From the NCBI RefSeq assembly GCF_020520425.1, contig NC_079489.1, forward strand, positions 87,845,810 to 87,909,809: 64,000 nucleotides of DNA, read 5' to 3'. The first letter of the stretch is position 1. The number at the start of each line of letters is the position of its first letter. This document shows positions 12,501-22,547 of the stretch, in pieces. Source of the DNA: Spinacia oleracea (lineage: Eukaryota; Streptophyta; Magnoliopsida; Caryophyllales; Amaranthaceae). The notes under the pieces were generated by a model. That model searched no databases and was not told the DNA's origin. It was given only the letters and a program-made list of their open reading frames with translations. Both the position numbers and the translations under genes were made by a program.

Positions 12501-12910
12501 CTGCAAAATTGGCAAGATTTGGTGTTAGTAATACTGCAAGTTGCCTGATTTGTGGACAAGCTGATGAAGATCATAAGCATCTGTTCTTTGCTTGTCCCTA
12601 TAGCAGCAGATGCATTAGTGCTCTCAAAGCTTGGTTAGGGATTACTTATTCCACTGGTAATCTGAAGCAGCTCATGAGGTGTATTGCTCATGGCAGAATG
12701 TCAAAGTTTAGAAGGCAGGTTAGCTTTGCAATGCTAGCTGCTGCAGTGTATGCTGTTTGGTCAAGTAGGAATGGTTGTTTTTGGAATGCTTCCTTTCCAA
12801 CTGTTCAGAATATGGTAGCTAGAGTTAAGCAAAATGTTAGAGATCGAATTTTGGTTGTTTTACCTAAACATGTATCTAGGAGAGATAGCTTGTGGTTTGC
12901 TACTCTGTAA
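9544..12910 (+). pseudogene. LINE ORF2: endonuclease / reverse transcriptase, broken
   Basis: The reading starts at MDRILSWNVRG, an exonuclease-endonuclease-phosphatase fold, with LCGDFNCV and a C-terminal DHSP motif. The reverse transcriptase follows: KAPGPDGYGSYFYKDAW, FRPISCCNTLYKCITKV, KIDLQKAYDTVDWDF, RGLRQGDPMSPLLF, and the catalytic FADD at about 11608-11619. The C-terminal zinc region is CLICGQADEDHKHLFFAC (about 12541-12594). Breaks: in-frame stops at 10561-10563, 11755-11757 and 12043-12045 (a tryptophan is expected at the last), and a frameshift near 12275. The protein cannot be made in one piece, so this copy is dead on arrival or decayed, although its ends are intact. Confidence 0.9.
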
Positions 12911-13311
12911 GATAGATTTCTGTTTCTAGCTCTTTGATGGAATTGTCCAACCTAGTTGGTTTGTTTCATCCTTGAGTTAGTTTAGGTTGTAAATCTGTTT
13001 TGAACTTAATATTATTCGATCTTGCTTGCCTAGCAAAAAAAAAAAAAACTTTTATTGGGCTTAAGTGATCGAAAATCGGTGAAAAAGTCAACGAGATGGT
13101 GATGAATTGATGATAGTGACTGAATATATTGAGAGAGGGTACTTCCACGTAGAGACATATTACCGTCTACAACAAGTTTATTACATGTTAGGCCCAATAA
13201 AAGTCGTTGGGTAGTAAATGTGGGATTATTAAAAAATATGTCGTAGGTGAACTTAATAAAAAAAAATCGGCCAAAGGTTGGATTAATATTACCAAATTTT
13301 CCATTGGATTA

Positions 13312-13818
13312 ACAACCATTATCTGAAAATGTGGGTTTGCTATGCAATTTGTACCAACAACTTGAACCGAAAATAAATAGATTTCCAGCCAATCAATAAA
13401 ACTAAACAACAAAAAATTGAAACAAAAATTAAGGTAAATAAATAATACTTCTACCGTTTCAAAATAACTGCAACACTTTCTTTTATGGCCGTTTCATAAT
13501 AAGTATAACAAATTATTTTATTTTTTGATAACTTAAACTAATATTTTATTTTTCTTTTCATCAACCTAAAGTGCGTTCTCTTCAATTTACAAGATATGAA
13601 CTTATAAGACCTTATTTAACTTATAAGATCTTATTGAATCTTATTAAATCTGATTTAAATTTTTTAAATTAAACTTTTAGTCATTAGAATATTTATAATA
13701 ATTGAATATTAATAACTATTACGTATATGTTTATTGTTGTATGTCTCACCAAGATGTTGAAATACTCATACATAAAAGATCAGGCATTGATTTTGTGAAC
13801 GTAACTTTTAAATGTTAA
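13312..13818. other. AT-rich stretch with a one-sided MITE-like piece
   Basis: No gene is seen. ctaccgtttcaaaataactgc at about 13452 resembles the start of common Stowaway/Tourist-type MITEs, but no matching inverted end was found. Confidence 0.3.
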
Positions 13819-14434
13819 CTAGTGTGTGGCTCGGGCGTTGCCCCGGGTTTTGACATTTATTCGGGTTTATATTTTGTAAATATGTGCCCATATATATAGA
13901 TGGTATCTTCATCAAATAGGCGATGATGACACAAGATTAGTGACCGATCAACAACCGTCCTAATCTGAAACCCCACATCAGAAAATCAAAATAAAGCTGA
14001 AACCTTTTCTTCTTCATTAGTTGATTAATTACTTAATCTCCGTCAATGTTTCCCCTCTTACTCATTATTACACTCTATTACCCCCGAACTTTTTGTAATG
14101 TGAGGCCTAAGTTAGGAAAGTAATAATAGTACATTTATAAATCATTTCCTTTTTTTCACTCACTTATATTAAATTTAGTATTTATTGTAAAAAAGAATAT
14201 ATATATTTTTATATGGAAAAACACAACATAAATTTGTAGTTGGTTAAGATGGTAGAAAGTGTATAAGTTACGTAACTTTTAACAAATGAGGTTTAGTGTT
14301 CGATCCTTGCTACATGTTTTTATGGTTGTAAATGACATGTCATAATGTTGATTAGTGGGGACGTGGCGTAATAAGGAGAGGCATACGTGACACGTATACG
14401 TTCTTAAAAACGTCTTTTAATATATTAGTATAGA
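13819..14434 (-). mobile_element. Non-autonomous Helitron (616 bp)
   Basis: Read on the minus strand it starts TCTATACTAATATATTAAAAG and ends in CTAG after a GC-rich hairpin (CCGGGGCAACGCCCGAG), with A before and T after. This is the canonical 5'-TC...hairpin...CTRR-3' Helitron structure with insertion between A and T. No coding sequence is visible. Its ends closely match the Helitron at 54993-55634. Confidence 0.9.
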
Positions 14435-14604
14435 TTAAGCATTTCTATTATAATGAAATTATTATGTTGATAATAATTAATTATAACATGGTAATTAATA
14501 CTTATATACTAGTGATAATTATTATCCATAAATTATTTTCATATAACAATTTAGATATGATTTATTTAATAAAACAATATAAATAATAGTCACATATATA
14601 CCAC

Positions 14605-14616
14605 CAATAATAATAA

Positions 14617-14664
<48 letters not shown>

Positions 14665-14672
14665 TACATATC
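14605..14672. repeat. (TAA)n microsatellite
   Basis: A nearly uninterrupted run of TAA units of about 65 bases lies 350 bases upstream of the SPL gene. Its length is likely to vary between individuals. Confidence 0.95.
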
Positions 14673-14924
14673 TTGTTTAGTGAAATAGCTAGATTAAAAG
14701 TTATTAGGTATTAAGAAAAGATAGCATTAAAGTCCGTGAAAAAACAAACGGTTAGAGTTATGGTACGTGAGCAATGGAGAATGTGGTCCTTGTTTAGTTG
14801 TACCATAAAATCTCAAAGTGACTACACCATAATTTGATTCCTCTTTTGTGTAGTTAAGATAGCTAAGTATAGATGTTGCCTTTATTTAAAGCCTTAAATC
14901 AAAGCTAACTTAACTTCATTCCAT

Positions 14925-14933
14925 TATTTATAG
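14925..14933 (+). promoter_or_regulatory. Putative TATA box of the SPL gene
   Basis: tatttatag lies about 95 bases upstream of the ATG at 15027 and is followed by a C-rich patch (ccccgcc). Spacing and sequence suit a plant core promoter. Transcription start not proven. Confidence 0.5.
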
Positions 14934-15026
14934 CCCCGCCACTTTCAGAGTTATTTTTCACGTACTACATACAAATATATAACAATTCTCTTCAATTCCA
15001 TTTCTTATTAATTAAACATCATATAT

Positions 15027-15606
15027 ATGGAAGGATATAGTAATAATGATGACCATTTTAGAGGAGGTAGTGGTAGTTCACAACCTACTAACCCCGTGTA
15101 TTGCCAAGCAGATAATTGCACTTCCGACATGACTGACGCAAAACGCTACTTCCGCCGTCACAAGGTTTGCGAGTTTCATTCCAAAGCTCCGGTTGTCATG
15201 GTTAACACCAAGCATCAGCGTTTTTGTCAACAATGTAGCAAGTGCGTAACCCCCAACTTTTCCCATTCCTCCTCCTTCACGTCCACCCTACCCTAATACA
15301 CTTGTACCATTTATCTATCTGTGTGTACACGGTCCGGTTTGGTATATAACCAAAATCAAATCGTAATATTATGGTTTGACATTTTTTCACACCAAACCAA
15401 ACCGTAAAATTACGGTTTAACGATTTTTCAGACCAAACCAAACCGTATTATATGTCGAATCGGACTGTAAAGTTACGGTGCTGTTCGGTTTGCAGTTTAT
15501 CTTTATCTGTTTATTTCGACAAAAATGTCTGTAGTATATGCATAACTAAACGCCTAACAATTTATACTTAAAAATTTCAATATACTTAAATAGATCAGGT
15601 AAATAA

Positions 15607-15640
<34 letters not shown>

Positions 15641-18472
15641 TACCTTTATATATTTATTTTTAACTTATTCTAAATATAAAAATAATAATATTTTTAACGT
15701 AAAACGGTTTATTACAGATTTGCGATTTTGATTTGGTTTTAAATTTCGGGAAACCAAATCAAACCAAAAATCGCGATTTAAAATATTACAAACTAACCCA
15801 CAATTTTAAACCCGTAAAATACGGCTTGCTACGGTTTAAACCAAACTAGGAACAACATACCTGTGTACATAATATATGTACTCCCTCTGTATTTATTTAA
15901 GAGATACATTTACCGTACTTATTTAAGAGATACATTTGCCATTTTTAGTAACTTATCAACCCCACCATTTAATTAAATAATATATCTACATCCTACCTAG
16001 GGATGGCAGTGGGTAATGGACCCGACCCGGATCCGTGGATCCAGATCCGTTTTCAACGGATCTGGATCCTCAATTTTTGGACCCGACGGATCCGGGTAGG
16101 ATATGGATCCTTGGTTTTAAAAACGGATCTGGGTCGGGTCCTAAGTCATTACCCGGATCTAGATCCGTTTACCCATTTTTATAAAAAAAATATATAAAAA
16201 TATAAAAGTAAAGACTTAAGACTTGTAGTATTATTGAAGTTTTTGAACTTTTAGTATTATTTATGTTGGATTTGTTAAATTTTATTTTAGTAAATGCTTG
16301 TATGGAAAAATAGCTTTGTTATTGAAGTTTTATTAAACTATGTTTTAAGGTTAAAATGAAAATTAGTTTCGTTTGATGAAAAAATAAGTTAGGATCCGTT
16401 TTGGATCCGTTTTGGATCCGTTTTGGACCCGGATCCGTAGGATCCGTCGGATCTGGATCTGGATCCTCAATTTAATTACCCAGCGGATCCGGGTAGGATC
16501 TGGATCCTTGCCTAAAAAACGGGTCTGGATCTGGATCCTAGAGGATCCGGTCCAGATCCTACCCGTTGCCATCCCTAATCCTACCCCACCTTTCACTCCC
16601 TAAAATGACATGGTTCCCACTTGTTTTTCTTATTAAAATATATATTCAACCCCACTTATTTTATTATTTTATTTCATTCAATTCTTTTTCTTAATACTCG
16701 TGGCCGATCAAATGTATATCTTAAATAAATACGGAGGCAGTATACATAGGCAATATAGCATAAATACATGTACACTTCACCTTTCTAGCTAGTACCTATC
16801 ATTTTCGTAAAGCATAATATAATGCCATTCTTTAATTTTCGCAGTACAATATGTCATCAAATAATTGTGCATGTCTACATCCTCCCAACATATATATTTC
16901 AATATATTGTTGACTTTGCTATGTTTTTTTTCGCCTGGTTTAATTTAGTTTGTTTTTTATAAAAAAAATAAAATAAAATTGTAATCTAGTTTAGTCTGAA
17001 TTTTAAATATCTAATATAGGTTTCAAAAATTCTTATTTACATGAGGTGTACGATAAATATTGTACACCGAAATTAAAGTTGACGTAAAATGCTTAAAAGT
17101 CACCATTATATATGTAAAAGTTATCTACTTTTTAGTAATAAAAATTTTCGTTTTAATAAAAAATATTTATTCAAAATCACTAATAATGTATAAAATTAAT
17201 CATTTAACACTTTAAAATGTTTATCTATTAACTTTTATTGTAATAGTATAAAAGTTAGAGAAAACTGAGTAAAAGTTAGAGAAAACTGAATTAAAGTTAT
17301 ATTGGTGCACAATAAATTTATTGTACAACTTGTGCACACAAGACCTTTTGTATAAGTTTAGTTTGAATATCTTGTATGGTTCCGTCTAAATATATCTTAT
17401 CTCGTGTGATTTTAACTAGAATAAGTAGTAAGCACAAAGTAAACATAAATAGTTACTACTCACCTATGATATACTTCGTAATTATATTCCTTGATCAATC
17501 TTTTTTACTAGCATTCTTGACATTTTAGACTGTATTACTTATCTTAGCGTCATTTAACCAGAATAAGTAATACAAAGTGATTTTAACTAGAATAAGTAAC
17601 ACAGAGTAAGTAAGTTTTTTTTTATTTTATTTATTTATTTGAAGGGGATACAGAGAAAGTAATAAGAATAAGGTAAACATAAATAGTCACTGTCCTATGA
17701 GATATTAATTATATTCCTGGATTAATCTTCTTTTAAACTAGCATTCTTGACATGTCACACTGTATTACTTATTTTAGTGTATATTACACTAAAATAAGTA
17801 ATACTCCCTTCGTCCCTTAATAATCGACAAAGTTTGACTTTTTGCACTATTCACATAATTTACTTTGACCCTATTTTATTTCTAGTATATGAAAACAAAT
17901 GTTAGTATATAATATATTGTTGGCTCCATCTTAATATATATTTTCAAAATATTAATATTTTTATAAGTTTTTATAATATATAGTTAAAGAAATTGGTGGT
18001 CAAACTTGTGCATTGGCAAATGTGTCTGGTAAAAACAGGTCGAATATTAAAGGACAGAGGGAATATAGAATAAGTATTTTTGTTTTTTGTTTTTTATTTT
18101 TTGTTTTTTTTGGGATACAGAGTAAGTAATATGAATAAGGTAAACATAAATAGTCACAAAAAATTTCTGGTCTATGTTATAGAGTTGTCTCTTTGTCAAA
18201 TAAATAAATATGTTTAGAAAATACGAGATAATAATCATATACCTTGATCAATCTTGTTTGTACTAGCATTCGTGAAATTTTACATTCTCAGTACCTTTAA
18301 CAATAAAACTTGTCATTTTAATTAGTTTAGAATTTGCATTGATGTTAGGTTTGAGGACCTATCAGAGTTCGACGACACAAAAAGGAGCTGCCGGAGGAGG
18401 TTGGCCGGACACAACGAAAGGAGGCGGAAGAAGTCCAATGATAACCCTGCGGAACACTCGTCCGCAGGCTGA
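15027..18472 (+). CDS. Short SBP-box (SQUAMOSA promoter-binding-like) protein, two exons
   Basis: Exon 1 is 15027-15241 and exon 2 is 18349-18472, joined across a 3107-bp GT-AG intron (donor |gtgcgt, acceptor gttag|). The junction is the conserved one inside the SBP domain. Together they encode 112 residues, the size of the small SPL3/4/5 type of DNA-binding transcription factors that promote flowering and phase change. The first zinc site is intact (CQADNC...KVCEFH). The second has CQQC and KRSC, but its usual His, in SRFH, is Glu here (SKFEDL). The basic nuclear-localisation region [14 protein letters not shown] is present. The protein ends soon after the domain. No miR156 complementary site was found in the coding exons or the next 350 bases. 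The domain is unmistakable; whether the gene is functional is open. Confidence 0.88.
15330..15861. mobile_element. hAT-like MITE in the SPL intron
   Basis: An 8-bp direct repeat, tgtgtaca, flanks it (15322-15329 and 15862-15869). The interior is built of inverted copies of ggtttggtttnaaaccgta-like phrases, and it contains an ATT microsatellite (about 15612-15640). The outermost bases are only weakly inverted, so hAT is inferred mainly from the 8-bp duplication. Confidence 0.55.
15881..16740. mobile_element. Stowaway-type MITE, split by a hAT MITE
   Basis: Ends CTCCCTCTGTATTTATTTAA and its inverse TTAAATAAATACGGAGGCAG are flanked by TA on both sides. An uninterrupted relative lies at 63466-63748. 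Removing the nested hAT element (15998-16577) leaves about 270 bp, close to that copy's 283 bp. Confidence 0.9.
15998..16577. mobile_element. hAT-type MITE rich in GGATCC, nested in the Stowaway
   Basis: TIRs TAGGGATGGCA and TGCCATCCCTA (imperfect at the last base) are flanked by a perfect 8-bp duplication, atcctacc (15990-15997 and 16578-16585). The body repeats GGATCCGG and GGATCTGGATC on both strands. The ORFs across it are products of these repeats and were not called. Confidence 0.9.
17036..17340. mobile_element. Possible MITE in the SPL intron
   Basis: ggtgtacgataaatattgtacacc at the left and ggtgcacaataaatttattgtac at the right form imperfect inverted ends around an AT-rich core that lacks coding sequence. 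No duplication was confirmed. Confidence 0.35.
17425..18300. repeat. Three diverged direct copies of an intron segment
   Basis: A phrase combining ggatacagagtaagtaat, aggtaaacataaatagtcac and gatcaatcttntttactagcattc occurs at about 17425-17530, 17645-17770 and 18112-18290. Local tandem duplication inside the intron is the simplest reading. The Stowaway at 17814-18062 lies between copies two and three. Confidence 0.5.
17814..18062. mobile_element. Stowaway-type MITE (second family)
   Basis: Ends CTCCCTTCGTCCCTTAATAATC and TTAAAGGACAGAGGGA are inverted and flanked by TA at the left (17812-17813) and ata at the right. About 250 bp, non-coding. The right edge may be off by a few bases. Confidence 0.75.
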
Positions 18473-18519
18473 GGCCACAAAAAGAGCTGACAAGAGTAAT
18501 CATTAGGGAGTGATTGTGA

Positions 18520-18590
18520 TCATTATAGATAAAACCATAGATTAAGCTAGCTAGCTTCCAATCAATGGTTTTATCTCTAATATAGTGATT
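18520..18590. other. Hairpin-forming sequence just after the SPL stop codon
   Basis: gataaaaccat...gattaagctagc pairs with gctagctt...atcaatggttttatc, and the pairing extends outwards to atcattatag / atatagtgat with a small bulge. Its loop region is GCTAGC. It lies 48 bases past the TGA, so it may be in the 3' UTR. It could be a structured RNA element, a tiny MITE or chance. Confidence 0.5.
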
Positions 18591-19222
18591 TCATTCTTTT
18601 TAATGATCTCTATCTTATGTCAAACCCCATTTTTACTGTCATCTTTGTCCTACCTACCTAGCTAGCTAATAAATTTCGACTCATGTTTTTCTTTTTCTTT
18701 TTCTTTTTCTTGTATGAATTATGAATTATGATGTTTGTGGTGCGTAGTATCTTTTCATGCATAATCATAGTCAATTTTCTTATAAAATGCATCCTCTTAC
18801 ATAAGAAGTTCACATAGGGAATGTGAGTAAGAATATTTTACCTAGAGTTTGGTGCATAATAGATTATTCTGTATTTTATCATAATCATATCTAGTGTATT
18901 AAGTTGTTGATATTCTTCTTGAGTGAGGAGGGTACAACTCTTCATTATCTCCTTAATGATTTCATCATTTATTGAAAAAAGACAACCATTGTTATCTCTT
19001 CTAGAAATTCCTTCTACTCTCTTCTTGGGCATATAACTTCTTTTTGACTTCATTTAACACCAAAAGTGTCTCCGTGTGTTGAAAATTGTGTTAACTTTAC
19101 GAAACCTTAGTCGGAATAATTGAGCACCCTGATTGAATTGAATCTCGTTCGATCGATACAACTAATTATGAAATTATTCTATGTCGTTTTCTAATACTTA
19201 TAGCGTCCAAAACCCATATTTA
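18591..19222. other. SPL 3' flank; possible poly(A) signal and weak LTR-like piece
   Basis: An AATAAA lies at 18668-18673, about 195 bases after the SPL stop. A 71-codon minus-strand ORF (18838-19053) has no recognised relatives. gtgtgttgaaaattgtgttaac near 19075 resembles the leader-like piece at about 6967, so an old copia LTR fragment is possible. Confidence 0.3.
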
Positions 19223-19503
19223 CACTACAAAATTATGCATCAATTAGAGATGGATTTTGAGACGGATACAATAAACGTCTCAAATTTGAGATGAATTACT
19301 AAAATTTGTCTCTAAATTAAAATTGAGATGGAATTCCGAAAATTCCATCTCAAATTTGTAAAGGATTTGCAAGAATTTCGTCTCAAATTTTTTTGAGACG
19401 CCCTATTTCTGCCTCAAATCCGTCTCTTAGCATCATTTTGAGATGAATTTGGACTATATAAAGACAAAATTCCTCGTCTCTATAAAATGATTATTTTATA
19501 GTG
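19223..19503. mobile_element. CACTA-type MITE (281 bp)
   Basis: Ends CACTACAAAATTATG and ATTTTATAGTG are flanked by the 3-bp duplication tta (19220-19222 and 19504-19506), diagnostic for CACTA elements. The body holds inverted copies of gagatgaattt / aaatttgagacg. Non-coding, and a different family from 7306-7981. Confidence 0.88.
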
Positions 19504-19506
19504 TTA

Positions 19507-19986
19507 CAACAACTTGAAAACGAGCAAGATTATGTCAATTTTCATGGAGCGAGATTATGTCAATTCATGATTTATAGTTAATCTATCCTTTGTTGAACAA
19601 GACTCTTCAATTCCCAACCTCTAGAGCCCTAAGAATTGGCATGTTTCTCACGTTCTACTTAGGAGCTCGTGGTTTCATTTACTGTTAAAGAAAATTAAGC
19701 TCCCTTGTTTGGATAAAAGGTTGTGGGAAAGAACGGGGAAGAAGAGATCCATTTTTCTTTCAATTCCTTTTTAATTAACACCATCCCTGCAAAATTGAAG
19801 GGAAAACAGAGCTCAATTTCTCCCTCCCTTTCTTTACCGGCCTCTTTCTCTTTGCCTTCTATCTTGCTATCCAAACTAGTTTGGGTTCAGCCCACTTGTG
19901 GCACAAGTAAGTCATATATCTTGTGTTTGTGAGCCCAAAATGTTGGGTTATGTTTTTAGTCCAATTGGGGCTAAATGGGTTGACTT
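19507..19986. other. Unassigned stretch
   Basis: No gene or repeat structure was recognised. A 69-codon ORF (19723-19932) is low-complexity and probably chance. The last five bases, gactt, may be the left duplication of the outer copia element. Confidence 0.3.
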
Positions 19987-20410
19987 TGTTAGAATTAATC
20001 CAAACTAAATAATTCATACTAGATTAATCGGTAGAATATTATTGCGGAAGCGTACCTTTCTCCATTGGTTTGATGAGCGGTGGGTTTTGGATCTTCCGAT
20101 TCTATATGGCCTCCCTTGATATTCTATTGATGATGGGATGTCAGAGAGAATAGAAAACCATATGAATCGGGGACCATAACCCTAACCCTACCACCTATAT
20201 ATATAGGGTCTTCCATATCTCATATTAAGCCCATCATAAAATAAGAGATAGAGAAGTGAGTCTCTACACATATTAGCCCATATCAATACGATACCTATAA
20301 TCCCAATTCATATACTTAAATATAAAACCGATTACTTTTATGGGCTAACTTTAAGATAGCGTTTATACACATACGGGCATACATGTAGGCCAAAATGATT
20401 ATTTCTAACA
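19987..20410 (-). repeat. 3' LTR of the outer copia element
   Basis: Edges tgttagaattaatcc and gattatttctaaca give TG...CA with TGTTAGAA-type inverted ends, 424 bp. The purine tract (minus strand aagtgagaggt) sits immediately outside at 20411-20422, which shows this is the 3' LTR of a minus-strand element. A later copy of its far end lies at about 32836-32896. Confidence 0.8.
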
Positions 20411-20820
20411 ACCTCTCACTTGGGAAACATGTATTACCTTATGTAATATGTATAACTTTATGAGCTCAAAATCTTTGCTATCATTACCAAAGGTACCACC
20501 GAACAATCTCGTCCATTAATCATGCCAACATAGAATCAAAGCGACTTTCGTCATCTATATTGTGACTAAGCCCTCAATGATCACGTATATTAACATAACC
20601 TAATGACATAGATCATGCATGTATGTGTAACACGGAAATTTCATAAAATATGATCTTAACATGCTTATTTTTAACTAGTCCTACTAAAATCTTAAGTGAG
20701 ATCATACCTCAATAGACCAGAGTGAACCATAAACTGAAAACTTTATTTCTGCAGAAACATAAAATCTAAATACAAAATCTGTGTCTTTAAGAAAAATGAA
20801 CATTCAAACACAAACTCCCA

Positions 20821-21162
20821 CTAAACCTGAACATCATCGAATGACATAACACCCAAATGAGCAGTATGCTCATGAAAGACCTTGGGTGGTAATCTCTTAG
20901 TAAGCGGATCCGCAACCATAGAGTTTGTTCCTACATTTTTCATAGACACTTTTCCACTCTGAACTCTTTCTTTAACAACATGGAACTTAATTTCAATGTG
21001 CTTTGACTTTGAAGAGCTTTTGTTGTTATTAGAATACAACATTGCGGACCTATTGTCACAAAGAATCATTAGTGGTCTTTCAATACCATCTACAATTTGC
21101 AGTCCAATGACCAAATTTCGCAGCCATAGAGCATGATTTGGTGCCTCAAAACATGCGATAAA
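20821..21162 (-). pseudogene. Outer copia RNase H domain, C-terminal part
   Basis: Copia RNase H motifs ILCDNRSAMLYSNN, KHIEIKFHVVKE and VADPLTKRLPPKVF are clear. The N-terminal end of the domain stops at the inner element's insertion point. Reading across the duplication to 31422 upwards continues the expected EF-ACFEA phrase, so the two blocks were one gene. Confidence 0.88.
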
Positions 21163-22547
21163 TGATAGGTTATGATACATATGACAAAACATAAATCATG
21201 CGGAAAAACCATAAAGCCAGGAAAGCATATTATTTACACATAATCATTTAGCATAGTTTAGATGCATACACTTTGTTGCGTGCCCTCCCTAGCTGCGCCC
21301 GAACCGAACAAGAACAAGTATTTAGGACTCTAAGTGACGTCCCTCCGTAGATAGTCCACAGCACGTCCGCATCCGCCTTAAGCTCGACCAACTAGAATCG
21401 CCCTTAAGGTAGTATAGATTTTGGCTGATTAGGGGCAAGAGAGTGGCTGATTTTTCTTCAAAATCATACCTTTAGAATATTTCAATTGTTTCTATAAATT
21501 ATGACCCTAGGCTCCTATTTATAGAGGTATGGAAAAGAAATCATAATCCTATTAGGATACTAATTAGTTTAATTAGAATCCTGCTAGGACTCTATTAAAT
21601 AAACTTTATCTAATAGGTTTAGGATTTAATCTTTTATCGAATCCCGATAGCTTTAGGATTCGCACACGAGCATCGCACGAGCACGGTACACCCGCGCAGG
21701 CCTTGCGGCCCACGCTGAGCGCACAGTGCCTCGGCCCATGCCCGCTGCCTATGTCCGCGCGCGCGCCCAAGGCCTTGGCTGGGCCTGGCTGGCGCTGAGC
21801 CTGGTCGAGGCTTGGCGTGTGTTGGTGATGCGTGTGGCTTGCTGGGCAATGGCCTGGCTTCGTGCTGGGCCTTCGTCTAGCGAGCCTCGTCCGATGCTAA
21901 TTCGTACGATACGCTTCCGATTAAATTCCCGATTCCGGAATTCATTTCCGATACGAACAATATTTAATATTCCCGATTCCGGAATTAATTTCCGTTTCGA
22001 ACAAATATTTAATATTTCCGTTTCCGGAATTATTTTCCGATTCCGATAATATTTCCGATTCAGACAATATTTCCGTTTCCGGGATATTTCCGATTCCGGC
22101 AATTTTTCCATTTCCATTAATATTTTCCGATACGTACCATGTTTCCGTTTCCGGCAACATCTACGGCTTGGATAATATTTATATTTCCGATACGATCCAT
22201 ATTTCCGTTTCCGGTAATATCATCGTTTCCGGAGTATTCATTTCTTGCTTGTGACGATCTCAGCTCCCACTGAAACCAAGATCCGTCGATTTCGAATATC
22301 CATAGATGGAGTATTTAATGCCATTAAATACTTGATCCGTTTACGTACTATTTGTGTGACCCTACGGGTTCAGTCAAGAGTAAGCTGTGGATTAATATCT
22401 TTAATTCCACTTGAACTGAAGCGGCCTCTAGCTAGGCATTCAGCTCACTTGATCTCACTGAATTATTAACTTGTTAATTAATATTGAACCGCATTTATTA
22501 GACTTAATATTAAATGCATACTTGGACCAAGGGCATTATTTCCTTCA
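21163..22547 (-). repeat. 3' LTR of the inner copia element
   Basis: 1385 bp, starting tgataggttatgatac and ending tttccttca on the plus strand. It contains a GC-rich patch with an alternating cgcgcgcgcg run and a dense series of TTCCGNTTCCGG-type motifs (about 21915-22235). It differs from its partner by scattered substitutions and small indels, including about 17 bases at 21908-21925 that are absent from the other copy. The insertion is therefore fairly recent. Confidence 0.93.

Larger units (their letters stand above)
8153..13048 (+). mobile_element. Plant L1-type LINE, near full length but with broken ORF2
   Basis: The element is bounded by a 14-bp target-site duplication (aacttttattgggc at 8139-8152 and 13047-13060) and ends in a poly(A) run (13035-13048), the hallmarks of target-primed reverse transcription. 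It carries ORF1 (nucleic-acid binding) and ORF2 (endonuclease, reverse transcriptase, zinc-binding C-terminus). The insertion landed inside the Mutator MITE, so it is younger than that element. Confidence 0.93.
8042..13302. mobile_element. Mutator-type MITE with long TIRs, split by a LINE
   Basis: Left arm 8042-8152 (GGAAAATTTGGTAATATTAATCC...) is repeated in inverse at 13190-13302. The arms are flanked by a perfect 9-bp direct repeat, attggatta, at 8033-8041 and 13303-13311. A 9-bp duplication is diagnostic of Mutator-like elements. Without the LINE the element is only about 370 bp and codes for nothing. Confidence 0.85.

Noticed and set aside
16003..16603. ORFs of 63-77 codons over the hAT MITE
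   Set aside because: Products of GGATCC/GGATCT repeats of a non-coding MITE; open on both strands.
18490..18510. ctgacaagagtaatc as a miR156-related site
   Set aside because: It is faintly like the miRNA itself rather than its complement and has too many mismatches.
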